DNA from: Epithemia pelagica
Lineage: Eukaryota > Bacillariophyta > Bacillariophyceae > Surirellales > Surirellaceae
Length of the DNA stretch: 64,000 nt
Assembly (NCBI GenBank): GCA_946965045.2
Contig: OX337235.1
Span: 124,001-188,000 of the forward strand
Reading direction: 5' to 3'
The notes beneath the pieces were generated by a model. That model ran no database searches and was not told the origin of the DNA. It saw only the letters and a program-made list of their open reading frames with translations. The position numbers and the translations under genes are program-made. Positions 1 to 13,868 of the stretch are shown here, piece by piece (position 1 is the stretch's first letter; each line of letters begins with the position of its first letter).

Positions 1-1122
1 CGGTGGAATTTCGTCGGCGGCGGTCTTCCCATCCAGATCGAAGTCAAACTTGCGAGGCTCTGCTTCGTCCGTTTGTTGGGTTGCTGCGTCCGGCGTTGCC
101 TCTGTCGTCGGTTTTGGTATGGCCTGGTGCCATTGTTGGGCTTGGATTGGGTAGGTTGTTTCGTCGTTCTCTCCCTCGTCATCGGATATCACCATTGACG
201 GCATGGCTTGATGCTGTAATAATGGGTCTTTGTCGTAGTCGCGGTCGCGCTCAGTCCCACATTCTTTACAGTAGGCATGGTACTGTTTGTACCCACTCGC
301 GAGATGGAACGTAGCCACATTATTGCCGTGTGTATCTATTTGGATCGTCCTTCGTGACTGACGGTCGTTCCAGAATAGTACTACTTCTGTGCCTGTGGTC
401 ATTTCGCCCGCCCCTCCGCGCTTTTCACTACTTTTCCGAGTCTGCGCCCAGTGTTGCGGGCTCAGTAGTCGGACCTTACCTTCTGGGACATAGTACGAGT
501 TGGGAATCACCATCGTATGGATCTTCCCTTGGTCATCCTCCCAGTCCCAGTGAATGGTGCCCGTCCACACTTCATAAGTTTTCGCACCTCCAAAACCTTT
601 GATTGCTTTGTTGCACTGCTTCAAGGCTCCAGGTATGTCGCTTCGAACGTGGGTGATGCATCCCGAACACCTGTTGTCGATGCCAATCATCGTTGAGTCT
701 GAGTCGAATGGGTGGCAGTTGGTTGCCGCGGCGCATCTGGCTGCCATGGCCATGATTGCAGCGCTGCATATCATCTTTCGCGCCCTTCTTCTTCGCCATG
801 GTCTCACTTTCTTCCTTTGCTTCGTGTCTAGGAATTTCGTGTCTACCCAGTTTGCTGTGCTTTCGACTGTCTCATTGGTCATCGTGATGGCGTGGTGCAT
901 CCAATCCTTCTTGTTCGTCGTCGACTCGTGTTCCTCCCCCTGGTGGAGAACGACTATGATGAGCTTTATCGCTGCTTCTATCATGGTTGTCGTTCGTTTT
1001 AGGAATTGGACAAGAGTCCATAACCACAGGTAAGTGATTATTTCTTCGAGGGAGAGAGTGGTGTACATGTACAAGATCAGAGTTACTAACGTTGTTACTG
1101 TTTTCCACCCTCTCCATAAGAG
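1..1122 (-). CDS. pol: Pol polyprotein, N-terminal part with aspartic protease (partial)
   Basis: Open from the codon after the gag TGA to the window edge, 374 codons, same frame as gag. After a Lys/Arg-rich linker comes a protease core: FDSD, then IGIDNR with the catalytic Asp codon at 676-678, and later a segment ending YYVPEGKVRLLSPQHWAQ, the usual C-terminal strand of Copia-type proteases (canonical form near LLSPQ). Downstream is an acidic Gln/Thr-rich linker that normally precedes integrase. The first in-frame ATGs are internal, so either readthrough of the TGA or reinitiation is needed. The rest of pol lies outside the window. Confidence 0.75.
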
Positions 1123-2517
1123 TCACGATTCGTAATCAGAGTCCTCCTGCTCGTCCTCCATGCTCTCGACCAGTGTCTCATGCGCCACTGCCATCTTCAG
1201 AGCTTCTTTCTTCTTCTTTTCTTCTTTTGCGTCCGTTTTCGGTGCTGGTTTCGCATACCCTTTACAATCCGCCGGCTTGTGGGTCCTCCACTTGCCACCA
1301 CATTTGCCGCCTGTGGCTTCATCGCACCAGTACCACTTGGTACCATTCCATGTGCGGTACTTTGTCAGGCTTTCTTGTTTTGGCTTCGTGTGGTCCTTGA
1401 GCCAACCTGGTTGCTCGGGTTTTTGCTTGGTGTTCTCCGGTTTTGCTTTGGTGCCTTTCTTGTGGACTCCCTCTTTTCCTTTTGCCTTGTCCGCGTTGTT
1501 CTTGCTGGACTGCTTTTTGAGGTGGAGTACCTCGGCCTGGAGGGCTAATACCTCCTTTTGGTGCTGGGTTGGTTGCTCCCATTCGTCGCGCGTCACTTGT
1601 TTCTTGTAGAAGTTGACGGCGCGAACCATCAATTCGTTTGCGCTCGTGATGACATTTGAACCGTCTTCATGGCCGTCTTCAATCTTTTGGATATAATCCT
1701 GAAAACGGTCGTCCTTGACGGCTTTGTAGCCTTTAAACAAGTTAACGATTAGGTCTAGTGATGTATGTCCTCTGGATGCCAATCCGTCAACTTGACTCTG
1801 CACGTAGGCGTTGAATGCGACGATATCAGACCCGTTCGTCTCGATGTAGCGATCGAGGTTTGTTAGGTTCAGTCGCAACGTAGTGGCAGTCGCGTTAGAG
1901 TCAAGGTAACTCTCGCGAATCACGACCTTGAAGAGGCATCCTCCTGCATCTTCCCCATTCACCTTGGTATCATTCGTCCAAATTTGGATACGTTGAATAC
2001 CGGTTGGTGAGAGTGAGTTCATGATTAAGTCATGAAGCATCTTGGAGTTCTGCGAGTTCCTGGTGTTCTGTCCGATGAATGTCGTTTCGTAGGCCTTGAT
2101 TTCCTCCAACGTCAAGCGTCCATAATCCGTGATCATGTTGACAGCTGGCGGTGCGACTCCGCCTGGAGGTGCCGGAACTGTTACCATGCAGTTGGCTCCG
2201 TTCTCGAGCATTCCGAGGTCGCGAGCCCGCGTATGGAGTAGGTTCACGAATAGTTGGAACCTGCCTGGCTCTACATCAAACTTCTCGTCGGTCGAGAATA
2301 AGGATCTCGTTGCCTGTTCGTAGTACTTCCTGCCTTCTTTCGTGCCAAAATCCAGGGTGTTTGCAATCCCAGCTCGTAAGGAAGTACGGAGGAATGGTCC
2401 TGCAGCTGGTGCTCCTGGCCCGGCAGCTGCTTGCGCTATTGCGTTCTGGATCGCAGCGGATGCATTGTTCAGGGCTTGAACGAGTGCTTGGACGTCTACT
2501 CCAGCTGCGTCTCCCAT
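1123..2517 (-). CDS. gag: Gag-like polyprotein of Copia-type retrotransposon
   Basis: Structural capsid/nucleocapsid protein that would package element RNA in cytoplasmic virus-like particles. From the ATG at 2515-2517 it is 464 aa; the open frame extends a little upstream but only with a TTG. The N-terminus is Ala/Gln-rich, the middle is helical capsid-like sequence without recognisable motif, and a Lys-rich stretch precedes an aromatic and zinc-knuckle segment (WNGTKWYWC, then CX7CX6HX4C). That knuckle with its aromatic lead-in resembles gag of diatom Copia elements. The frame ends at TGA (1123-1125), and the same frame remains open afterwards into protease, so a Gag-Pol protein by stop readthrough is possible. 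Confidence 0.8.
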   Translation of the reverse strand: MGDAAGVDVQALVQALNNASAAIQNAIAQAAAGPGAPAAGPFLRTSLRAGIANTLDFGTKEGRKYYEQATRSLFSTDEKFDVEPGRFQLFVNLLHTRARDLGMLENGANCMVTVPAPPGGVAPPAVNMITDYGRLTLEEIKAYETTFIGQNTRNSQNSKMLHDLIMNSLSPTGIQRIQIWTNDTKVNGEDAGGCLFKVVIRESYLDSNATATTLRLNLTNLDRYIETNGSDIVAFNAYVQSQVDGLASRGHTSLDLIVNLFKGYKAVKDDRFQDYIQKIEDGHEDGSNVITSANELMVRAVNFYKKQVTRDEWEQPTQHQKEVLALQAEVLHLKKQSSKNNADKAKGKEGVHKKGTKAKPENTKQKPEQPGWLKDHTKPKQESLTKYRTWNGTKWYWCDEATGGKCGGKWRTHKPADCKGYAKPAPKTDAKEEKKKKEALKMAVAHETLVESMEDEQEDSDYES

Positions 2518-2560
2518 GTTCTCTTGCTCTCCTGAAAGTAGTTCACGGCACAAATCGGTG

Positions 2561-3231
2561 AGTTTTTCTTATGAAAGGTCACAGTTATCGCGCAGAGGAA
2601 GCGTGTTGTTTTAACCGTGATCACTGCCGATTAAAAGGGCCAACTAGTTTCGTAAAAGGGGATTGAGTAAATTATAGGTATGGTCATGTTACGCTATGGG
2701 TGCAAATGGTGCTGACGTATGAGGGTCGTCAGTGAATAGTGTCCAGTGGTGACGTGGGTCATGGGGGAAGCCCTTACGCACGGGAGATGTCCCCCCCTGG
2801 TTCCGAATGCGCCAGGCGGCGAAGGGGATCTTTCAACAAGTAGGAGAGAAGAGCATGGACCATGACGGTAATCCTCCTCTACAACCAAGTCCTGATGCGA
2901 TTCACCATGTCTCGTAAAACCTAGAGTGGTCCACTACGCAAATGGTTTTCCGGGAAAGCAGGTCATTGTAACCAAAAGCTAGTAGAGACACGGACAACCC
3001 CAACATGACCACCACCATGAGACAGCCGCCACGAAACAAATCATAATGATCCGAGAAGGGCGTCGTGTCAGTGCGATTCGATATGCGAGACAGAGGATTG
3101 GCGCCAACCACTACTCCATAGCAAGGAGGAGGAGGAGGAGGATTCTCAGTGTGGCGGTTTGTTCGAGGTTCTCCATCCCCAAAGCTCACGATTTTAGGGT
3201 CGCAGTCGTTCGACCATGAGACTCTTCCCCT
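2561..3231. other. Intergenic / element 5' flank, no gene recognised
   Basis: Between gag and the subtilisin. A short purine run (GGA repeats near 3122-3142) is visible. The missing 5' exon of the protease should be here, but no open frame encoding a signal peptide and propeptide could be joined convincingly. No LTR ends recognised. Confidence 0.4.
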
Positions 3232-6061
3232 TTGGTAAAGAACGCGACCGGAGCCGAAATTACCCATGCCGATTTGAATGGTACGTGTTTCTATTATACT
3301 CTAGCTTGGTGGTGGTTGCTGTTGCTGTGGTGGACGAACAAGGAGTTTCTCACCCATTATTGTGTGTGTGACTCTTTCCTTCCAGGCACGTCGTGGGTCA
3401 ATCCCGGCGAGACGAATTGTTTTGATGGCGTGGACGATGATGGCAATGGGTACGTGGACGATTGTCACGGGTACAATTTTGTCGAGCGCAGTGGCAATGT
3501 GGCCAATGGCGATGGGAGTCATGGAACGCATGTGGCCGGAACCATTGCGGCCAAGATCAACAATGGCGTGGGCGTGGCCGGAGTGGCCGGTGGCAATTGG
3601 CAAGCCGGCTTGCCCGGAGTCTCCCTCATGCATGGAGTCGTCTTTGGGGTCGATTCCAGTGGGACCCCGAGTCAAGCCGGCTTTGCCGAATCCCTCGTCT
3701 ATGCGGCCAACAATGGAGCGCACATTAGTTCCAATTCCTGGGGCAAAAATACTCACAACATTTTTGATTTGCCCGTGTTGGATGCCATTGATTATTGCAA
3801 ACACATGGGCATGATTGTCGTGTTTGCCGCGGGCAATTCCGATACCGAAGAGCCGTCCTATCCCGGCTTTTATCCACCCACCATTGCCGTGGGCGCCACC
3901 GACAGTCGCAAGGAGGCCACCTCCTTTACCAATTACGGTACCTGGCTCGATATTTCGGCACCAGGAGCCAACATTTCGTCGACCGTCCTCAATGGTGCCT
4001 ATGCCAAATATTCCGGAACCAGCATGGCCTGTCCCCAAGTTTCGGCCGTCTTGGCCTTGGGATGGGCCATGAAACCTCATGCGATGGCCGACGAACTCCA
4101 ATCCTGTCTGTATCAAACGGCCGACCGGTTGGACAAGTATCAAAATATACGCAAGGCCAAGGTCAAGGGCAAATTGGGAGCCGGGTTGGTGGATGCCTAT
4201 GAATTTTTAAAATGTGTCTCGTACCCCGAAGGAACGTGTGGCAATGGCAAACTCGACAATGACGCCTTGGAAGAATGCGATGACAATGATTTTGCCGTCA
4301 ATGATACGTGTCAAACACGCGGATATTTCCATGGCGGCAACTTGACCTGTCGGTCGGACTGTACCGTGAGTACCTACCATTGTTTCAAAAAGGTGGACAC
4401 GACGGGATGGTTGAGTTTGGGTCAAAATGAAATTTCGCAATGAAGGAGAGTTTGTCGTGGATTGGCCGGCCAATGTCGTCTACTTTGAATTAACGTCCTT
4501 GCAAGGCGATGCCGATTTGTTTGTCCATCGCGATACCGTCGCGCCCGATCGAGGGACAGATGTTCGACCGGCTCTGGGCCTGAACGATTGCGATTCGCGT
4601 CGGGCCCGAACGTCGGAAGAAGTGTGCACGTTTTATCAACAAAATGCCATGGGGACCTACCAGTATTTGATTCATGGATGGACCCGCGCCAACAATCAAG
4701 TCGATCGAGCCGAATTGGCCGTCTTGACCAATGGCAATCCACCCAACGTCTTGACGGACCCCATTACCAAAACCTTGACACCGGGTCCGACCCCGACCCC
4801 CGTGTGTGGAGATGGCAAAGTGCAAGGATCGGAACTCTGCGATGGCAAGGATTTTGGGAGTTTGACCTGTGCCAGTTATCAATTTCCCACCTCCTTGGAT
4901 GGATCGTCGTTGCGGGGTGATTTGACGTGTGATTCCTCCTGTTCCATTGACAGTGCCCATACCGGTTGTCTCAAATCCTTGCTCCGACTCATCAACTTTT
5001 CCATCACCAACGGGCAATCCCACAGCGAAACGGTCACGGCCAATTTCGGGGGAATGACCGTCCTTCGATTCGAAACGCGAGGAGGATCGCATGGGAGCAT
5101 TGGCGACGTGGATTTATACGTCAAGCAAGGCAGTGCTCCCACATTGACCGATTATGACTGCAAGTCGACCGGCCGTGGCAACAATGAAGCCTGTACCTTT
5201 CATGAATCGGGCACATACCACATTTTGTTGTACGCCGCGGGAAATATAGATGTGGCGGGTTTGGACGTGTTGGTCCTGACCGATGGCACTCCCCCGGCCG
5301 GAACACCCACCTTGGCACCCGTCACGCCACCCACACCCACACCGGAACCCACCATGGCACGCGTGTGTGGCGATGGGATTCTGCAACCAGATGTGGGAGA
5401 AGTGTGCGATACCAAATCCTTTGCCACGACGTGCGAAAATCAAGGCTACCTGTTTGGAGGACAGTTGCAATGTGCCTCCGATTGCCTGAGCTTTGATACC
5501 TTTAACTGTCTCAAAGTGTTGCACCAAGTCTCGTTCCAATGGGCAACGGCGGGCACAAGTATTACGGGAAGTTACCCGTTGGATCACGCGGCAGATGTCG
5601 TGGAGGTGCGAATCATTGGGGGGTTGGGCGATGCCGATTTGTATGTGCAATGGGGCAACACTCCACTGACCCTGACCACCTACGATTGCATGTCGGATTC
5701 CGCGTCGAATTTTGAAACCTGTACCTTTTACAAGCCCCCGGTAGGGGAGACGGTGTATTTCATGATGTACGCGTACGCTACCTTCAAAGGGGCGAGTCTG
5801 GTCGTATTGGGCGACGGCGATGCCCCCACTCCGGCTCCCACCATTTCTCCGACATCACTGCCAACGATCGAAGCCACTACACCACGTCCGACCGACAGTC
5901 CGACCAAAAGCAACAATGGAAAGGATGATGGAAAGAACAAAATTCGACGAAACTTGCGCGCCACGGCGTACCGACGAGGATCTGCGCCACTCAGTGCTCC
6001 TGTATCTGCTCCGGGCCGACTGGCTCTCAAAGGACAGACATTGAACCAACAGAGTAGATAG
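3232..6061 (+). pseudogene. Subtilisin-family (S8) serine protease with Cys-rich repeats and PPC domains; frameshifted
   Basis: Secreted-type subtilase. The catalytic domain starts in exon sequence near 3241 (TGAEITHADLNG); a 105-bp intron (3281-3385, GTACGT...TTCCAG) joins to GTSWVNPGE and the VDDDGNGYVDD loop. Catalytic His is at 3529-3531 in SHGTHVAG, an oxyanion-type Asn in SSNSWG, and catalytic Ser at 4021-4023 in GTSMACP. Downstream are three six-Cys repeats beginning CGNGK, CGDGK and CGDGI, alternating with pre-peptidase C-terminal beta domains (GDADLFV, GDVDLYV, GDADLYV), then a Thr/Pro-rich, basic tail. Three oddities: the codon where S8 Asp (DTG) should be reads Ala (GCG, 3244-3246); no ATG, signal peptide or propeptide exon was found; and frame 1 stops at TGA 4441-4443 while homology continues in frame 2 from 4427. 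It is either a decayed gene or carries assembly errors. Confidence 0.75.
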
Positions 6062-6737
6062 CAGTGACCAAAAAGTCATAAACCCGTTAGAAAGAAAGCT
6101 TAGATGAAATTGATGCATAATCGTACGTTCAGGATGAGTCAACCGAAAAGATGGGTGTAGCATCTACTTGCATAGGCAATCTCCGCTTGTGTTGGGTGGA
6201 TGAATCAAAAGAATAGATTCTAAACCTTCCTTCTATCCACTTGATGTGATTGGATCTTTGATCTCGACATCCTGGGCATTTTTCGCGATTCCCTCTTGTA
6301 GAGATTTTGTTTGTTGTGACCGAGTCTCCAATTTCGAAGGAAATGGTGGATCGCCTGGCGCACGGGGCGTCACACTCGACTTTTGAACTGGTGCGAGTCT
6401 GCCAGACATGAGCGCCCGGCGAGTGACGTGTTCTGGAGCTCAATGTCAGTCGCACACATGCAATAAGCTACCTAGGAGTCTAGATGTACTCCTAGCAGTA
6501 TGTCTGATGCAGGTTGGTATGCCTAGAAACAAAAAAAAAGCTCCATGTTTTATTGTCCACAGTATCTATTCTTTGGTTCAGGACTTTTGTGTGATTTATG
6601 ATAGAGGATTTATGATATAGGAAGTGTCTTCCAATGTGTGTCAGTCTTTATAGTGTGTGTAGGGTGTGTGTGGTTTCTTTGGTGTGTGTGTGTGGGACGA
6701 TCCGTTTGTGACTCCCGGCTTTGGGGGGAAGTCCTCA
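6062..6737. other. Intergenic between converging genes
   Basis: Both neighbouring genes end here, so it should hold two 3' UTRs. GT-rich simple sequence lies at 6636-6700. No coding region recognised. Confidence 0.4.
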
Positions 6738-9208
<2,471 letters not shown>

Positions 9209-9889
9209 GGTTTCTCGTTATGTGTGGATTCCTCCCTTTTTTTTATTATTATTATATGATTATGATTTGTGGAGATTCCTCCAAGGATGGTTGGCCCGAG
9301 GTTGATTCCTCTCTTGCTTTGCTGTGTTGCTGTCGTCGTCGGGAAATTGCAAAATGTGATGACACACGACCATCACACCCAAAACTCAAAAAAGCCGATC
9401 CTGCACGTGATTGAAGATTTGATCTTGATGTGGGTATATGGTATATGTGGCGGAAGATTTCTCACTGTTGATGGATATGGATGGCACGAGACCCACGACA
9501 CGGGATGCGAGACACCAAACACATGTCCCATCACCGATCCACCAATCACAATCGGGTCATTGAGGTGAGATCACACCGTTGAACAATGACATAGATAGGA
9601 CATGTCATGCGACGACATTGAATCTTGGGACGTGGTCGCCATCATCCCAGGCTTCGACCTATCCGCGACTCTAAAGCGAATAAGAAATCGACTGATTAAG
9701 GACAGACGAGACTACCCAAACAAGTCAATCGCCATCCGCCTAGAATCGAAGTCGCAAAACGCGCTAGTTCCGGAATACGACGATTCCTTGGTCCTTGGTG
9801 TCATTGTCTATATACTATATATAGGTATGTTATGTTTAGGTATCCATCCAGTGGAGAGAAACGACCATTCAGAGTCGAGTCTCTGTTTA
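9209..9889. other. Intergenic, promoter of plastid PLP gene and 3' end of the fusion gene
   Basis: Both flanking genes are on the minus strand. T-rich stretch at 9235-9270 lies just upstream of the PLP gene start. No conserved promoter element identified and no coding region seen on the minus strand. Confidence 0.4.
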
Positions 9890-12800
9890 TTAGGCCGCCG
9901 TTTCGTCTTGTTGCTGTTGTTGTTGCTGTTCCGCTTCTTGCAATTGGGCAAAATGTTGCGCCACCCAGGCCAATTTTTGCACCGCCACGGCATCTTGGGC
10001 CACGACACGACTGGATTCTTGCAAATACTGCGACAGTGCATCACAGCCCAAGGCAATGCGCACAATGGCATGCGACTCGGCCACATTGACCGGTTGACCC
10101 AAATTCACGGGAGCTCGCAACATGTCGTTCAAGGCCGTCGTGTCGTCGTCATTCGACGACAAGGAGGCATAGGGGGACAAGTCGAGACTCATGTATCGGT
10201 ACACGGTCCGCAATTCCGACATGTTCAACCACTCGTCCGAATTGCCAGGACGATGCAATCGAATACTAATAATACTGCCATTGACGGCCCAGGCCTGCAA
10301 CCACGGCGCTTGGTCGTCAATCAGGCCTGTCACGGTCGTGGCCCACGAAGAAATGGCGTCTTGTCGGACGGCATCGTCGGAGGCCACCTCCCGCAAGTGT
10401 TCCAATTCGGCCAAGCCCGCCTCCCAACGCAAGGCCAACCCGACATTGTTGCTTTGATACATGGTATCGGCATCGGCATCGTCGTCGTACGAACGAATCA
10501 ACAAGGGTTTCCAACACGACAAGCAGTCGGGCAATTCCTTGTCCGTGACAAAGCCACCCAACCCAAAGGGACTCAACATGGTTTCGGCCTCCCACGGAGC
10601 CATGTTCACCTTCCGCAACTTGGCGGCCAAACCCTTGGGAAGAATCACGGCACCGCAAACTGACCAAATACCAAACAGAAGAACAAAAGAACAAAATAAC
10701 AACAACAACAAGAAAACGAAACAAGTGTCAGGACCTGCATGTCAGTGTGACACACACCAACACTACACAGTTGCCCCTCCTCTCACACGTACAGGGCGGT
10801 GCTTGATAAAACTTGCTCCCGGTAAACAAGACAAGGGATTCTTGCTCCAGCCACGAATGCAATTCCTCCAACGAAAAACGTCCTTGACAGGCATCCACAA
10901 CACCCAGGACGGGACCATGTTCCTCGTCCAACGTACTCCCAGGCATGACGGCATCGCACAATCCCGTCTTGCCCCCAAAGACACCATGAACAATCCACGT
11001 CGTTGTGTTCTTGTCCTTGTTGTTGTTGGCATGTTCTTGCATGTGTTGCATCGTGACTTTGTGGGCATCAATGGGCGTTCCCGATGGATCGCGTGCGGGG
11101 ATTTCAATCCGTTGCACGTTCAATTCGGGGATGTCCCCAAACCCTTGCAATGTCTTGCTGCTTCCAGTCGTTTCCAATTGGCCTCGCAGGGGGGCATGGG
11201 TCGAAAAGTATTCGCCCTTGGCGGCGGGGGACGAACCCGCCCCAATTTCGTGGAGTTGGGTCACGACATTGACAATGTTTTGCGAGGCTTGGGGAAACAA
11301 GGTTCGGGCAATCACCAAGGGAACATATTCGGCATCGGAACCAGATGGTACCAAGACAATTTCCGTTCCGGCGGGCAATTCCAAGGCCTGGGCCAACCGA
11401 GTACGTTGCTCTTCAAAAATCAATCCCAATTCATGGGCGACCGAAGCATGGGACACTTCGGAACTGGCCCTGTCGGGATCCACGAGCATTTGGTTGGAAT
11501 CCTCGTTCGTATCATTGTTGTCCAATTTTAGAATGCGCTGCAAGAGTTGATGGGCCGCGTGATAGCCTCGTTTCGTGGGGGCATTGCAGGTACAACTCCC
11601 GCGAAAAATGGCATGGTCCGCCACGGGTTGGGGCCGAATGTGATACTTGTTGGTTTTCGTCGTGGCATGAATCCGGCATCGATCGTCGCCTCCGGCCGTC
11701 AAGGTGGCCTCCAAGGGTGTGTAGCCACAATCGAGGGCTTGTTGAATGGCCTCGTCGCGCATCAAGTGACTCGCGTCCATGGGGGAAGGCGCCGCGGTAA
11801 AAAAGGAACGACGATTCCTGTGTGGATCCACGGCTGTTCGGGTCGTCGAACGGTGCAGTGCCGCGCGGGTCGAAAAGGACCGTTTGGTCGTTGTCGAGTT
11901 GGTGGCGTCTGTCGTCGATTGAGTCCAGGTGGAAAAGGCCGCCGCTGGCGTGGACGACTTTTTTTGAAAGGCATGGGTCAAGAGATTCGTATTGCCCAAT
12001 CCGGTACGGGTATAGGCTTGACTTTCCCAGGCGGCACCACCGGCACGACATCCACCATCCCAGGGATTCACAACATGACTCATGTTGGGATAAAAGTCGT
12101 CAAACAATTTGCGATAATAGACTTCTTCCTTGGTTTGGGGTGGATTCAAGGGATAGGTCGTAGCCGCCTGTTCCAATTCGGCGTCCGTCACCAAACTCGA
12201 CACTTGCGTTTGCAACTGTGAGACCCAATCTTCTCCGACACCTTCGCATTGCATGGCCTTGGCGCGCCACAGAACGGCCGACGGAATGGAATGCCCATTG
12301 GCATTGGGATCTTGAAACAATTGACGGAGCATGGTTTTTTCCCGTCCCGGTGCATTGTTGGCCACAGCCTCGCGATGCACCATTTTGCGCGCGGGATCGA
12401 CACTCATGGCGAGTGCGGTAAAGGCGGTATCCAAAAAGGGCACGCGGGCTTCCAATCCATGCGCCATGGTCATGCGATCGGTCCGATGCAAATTAATATC
12501 ACCGAGTTTGGCATAAATGCGCTTCAATTCCGTCTGCACTTGCTCTGGCGTCGTGGCATCCATAAAATACAAGTATCCGGCAAACAATTCATCGGCGCCT
12601 TCGCCTGTCAAGACCATCTTGACATCGGCCCCGGCGCGTTCGGCCAGCAGCCAATTGGGAATGGAACTGCGAATCAATTCGGCTTCGTACGTTTCCATGT
12701 GATAGATAATTTTGGGAATCAAATCAAACACTTCCTGACCGGTAAAAATGCGCGGACGATGATCGACATGCTTGGATCCGCCCAAGGCCTGGACCATGGC

Positions 12801-13868
12801 CTTGGCCGCCATTAAATCGGGCGAATCTTCCATGCCGACAGTAAAACAGGGAATGGGTCGATCGTCGCCCGTCGCCTGTCGATACAAGGGCATCAAGGCG
12901 TGACTCACAATGCAAGAATCGACGCCGCCCGAGAGAAAAAAGCCATAGTCGACATCGGCCATCATGCGTTTTTGAATCGCCTTGGAAAAGGCGGTGCGCA
13001 ATTCGTCGTCCGTAGGTTGCGGAACGGCTGGTTGATACGTGTCGTCCAACAACCAGGCCGGTTCATAATAGCGTTGCAAGCCGTGGTCCGGCGACCAGTA
13101 ATGACCGGCTGGCAAGGCCGTGACAGTCTCGGCTTGGACATGACCGACCAAGGCCTTGAGTTCGGACGCAAAGACATGAGCTTGTCCATTGGGTGTCGTG
13201 CCATAGTACAAGGGTTTGATGCCGACCGGATCGCGGGCACAAAACAAGCGAGCCGTTGGTGGTGCTTGTGTTGTTGCCGATTGTTGGACCATTAATACGG
13301 TAAAGGCAAACATGCCATCGAGCATGCGCGTGGCCTGTTCCGGTCCGACACAGGCACAAGCATGGGCAATGACTTCACAATCCGAGTGCGATTGACGGGG
13401 ATACGTCCATCCATGATCTTGAACCAATTGGTCGTAGACGGCCTCGTGATTGTAAATTTCGCCATTGGCCACGAGACGGACCGTTGTATCACCAAAGGTC
13501 AAGACAAACGGCATGTCGGCTTGGGCATTGGTCGGATCCACAATGGCCAAGCGTTGATGGCCCATGGCCCATTGTGCAGTGCTGGTCGTCGACGTAAAGA
13601 TGGAACCTCGGGCCGTGTGACGGCCATCCGGTCCCCGATGATACAATTTGGCCGTCGTTTGATCCAACGTGCTTTCATCGATCAAGAGGGGAATGCCACT
13701 ACTCGTATTGGTCGATGAATTGGTCGTGGTCCAAATGTTATCGACAGCGGCCACAAAGCCACATCGTCGCTTGGCAATGCCCGACAAGAGGGGATTCTTG
13801 GATCGAGCCAACGATACTGTCGATGACGACAAGAAGGATCGAGGACGGTTCCAACAACGACTCCACAT
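9890..13868 (-). CDS. asnB: Asparagine synthetase (glutamine-hydrolysing) fused to PLP-dependent enzyme
   Basis: Two exons, 13868-10793 and 10659-9890 (intron 133 bp, GTACGT...GGTCAG), 1281 aa. Residues about 36-240 are a class II glutaminase domain (CGFVAAV, YHRGPDG, MGHQRLAIVD, NGEIYNH); about 270-560 an asparagine synthetase domain with the PP-loop LSGGVDS near 313 and GEGADELFAGY. The known reaction is Asp + Gln + ATP to Asn + Glu. A Ser/Thr-rich linker leads to a PLP domain (about 700-1275) with VPSGSDAEY, GAGSSPAAKG, VVDACQGRF and GSKFYQAPPFCGA, the same family as the adjacent gene. The nucleophile Cys is at position 36, not 2, behind a basic Ser/Arg-rich extension ending KRR, so processing must expose it; a mitochondrial presequence cut after RR fits. 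The fusion suggests coupled use of asparagine or amide nitrogen, but the PLP substrate is unknown. Confidence 0.85.

Larger units (their letters stand above)
1..2560 (-). mobile_element. Copia-type LTR retrotransposon, 5' part (gag plus protease), cut by window edge
   Basis: On the minus strand gag (2517 to 1123) is followed in the same frame by an open pol reading frame to the window edge (1122 to 1). Gag has a zinc knuckle and pol begins with a retroviral-type protease, the Ty1/Copia order. Integrase, reverse transcriptase and RNase H would lie left of base 1. I could not find the 5' LTR or a tRNA-Met primer-binding site between 2518 and 3200, so the LTR is either absent, degraded or not recognisable by eye. 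Confidence 0.8.

Noticed and set aside
3301-4143. 280-codon minus-strand open frame
   Set aside because: Antisense shadow of the subtilisin domain; Gly/Ile/His-rich reading without motifs.
9602-11531. Long plus-strand open frames (353 and 356 codons)
   Set aside because: They are antisense shadows of the AsnB-PLP gene; composition mirrors the coding strand and no family features appear.
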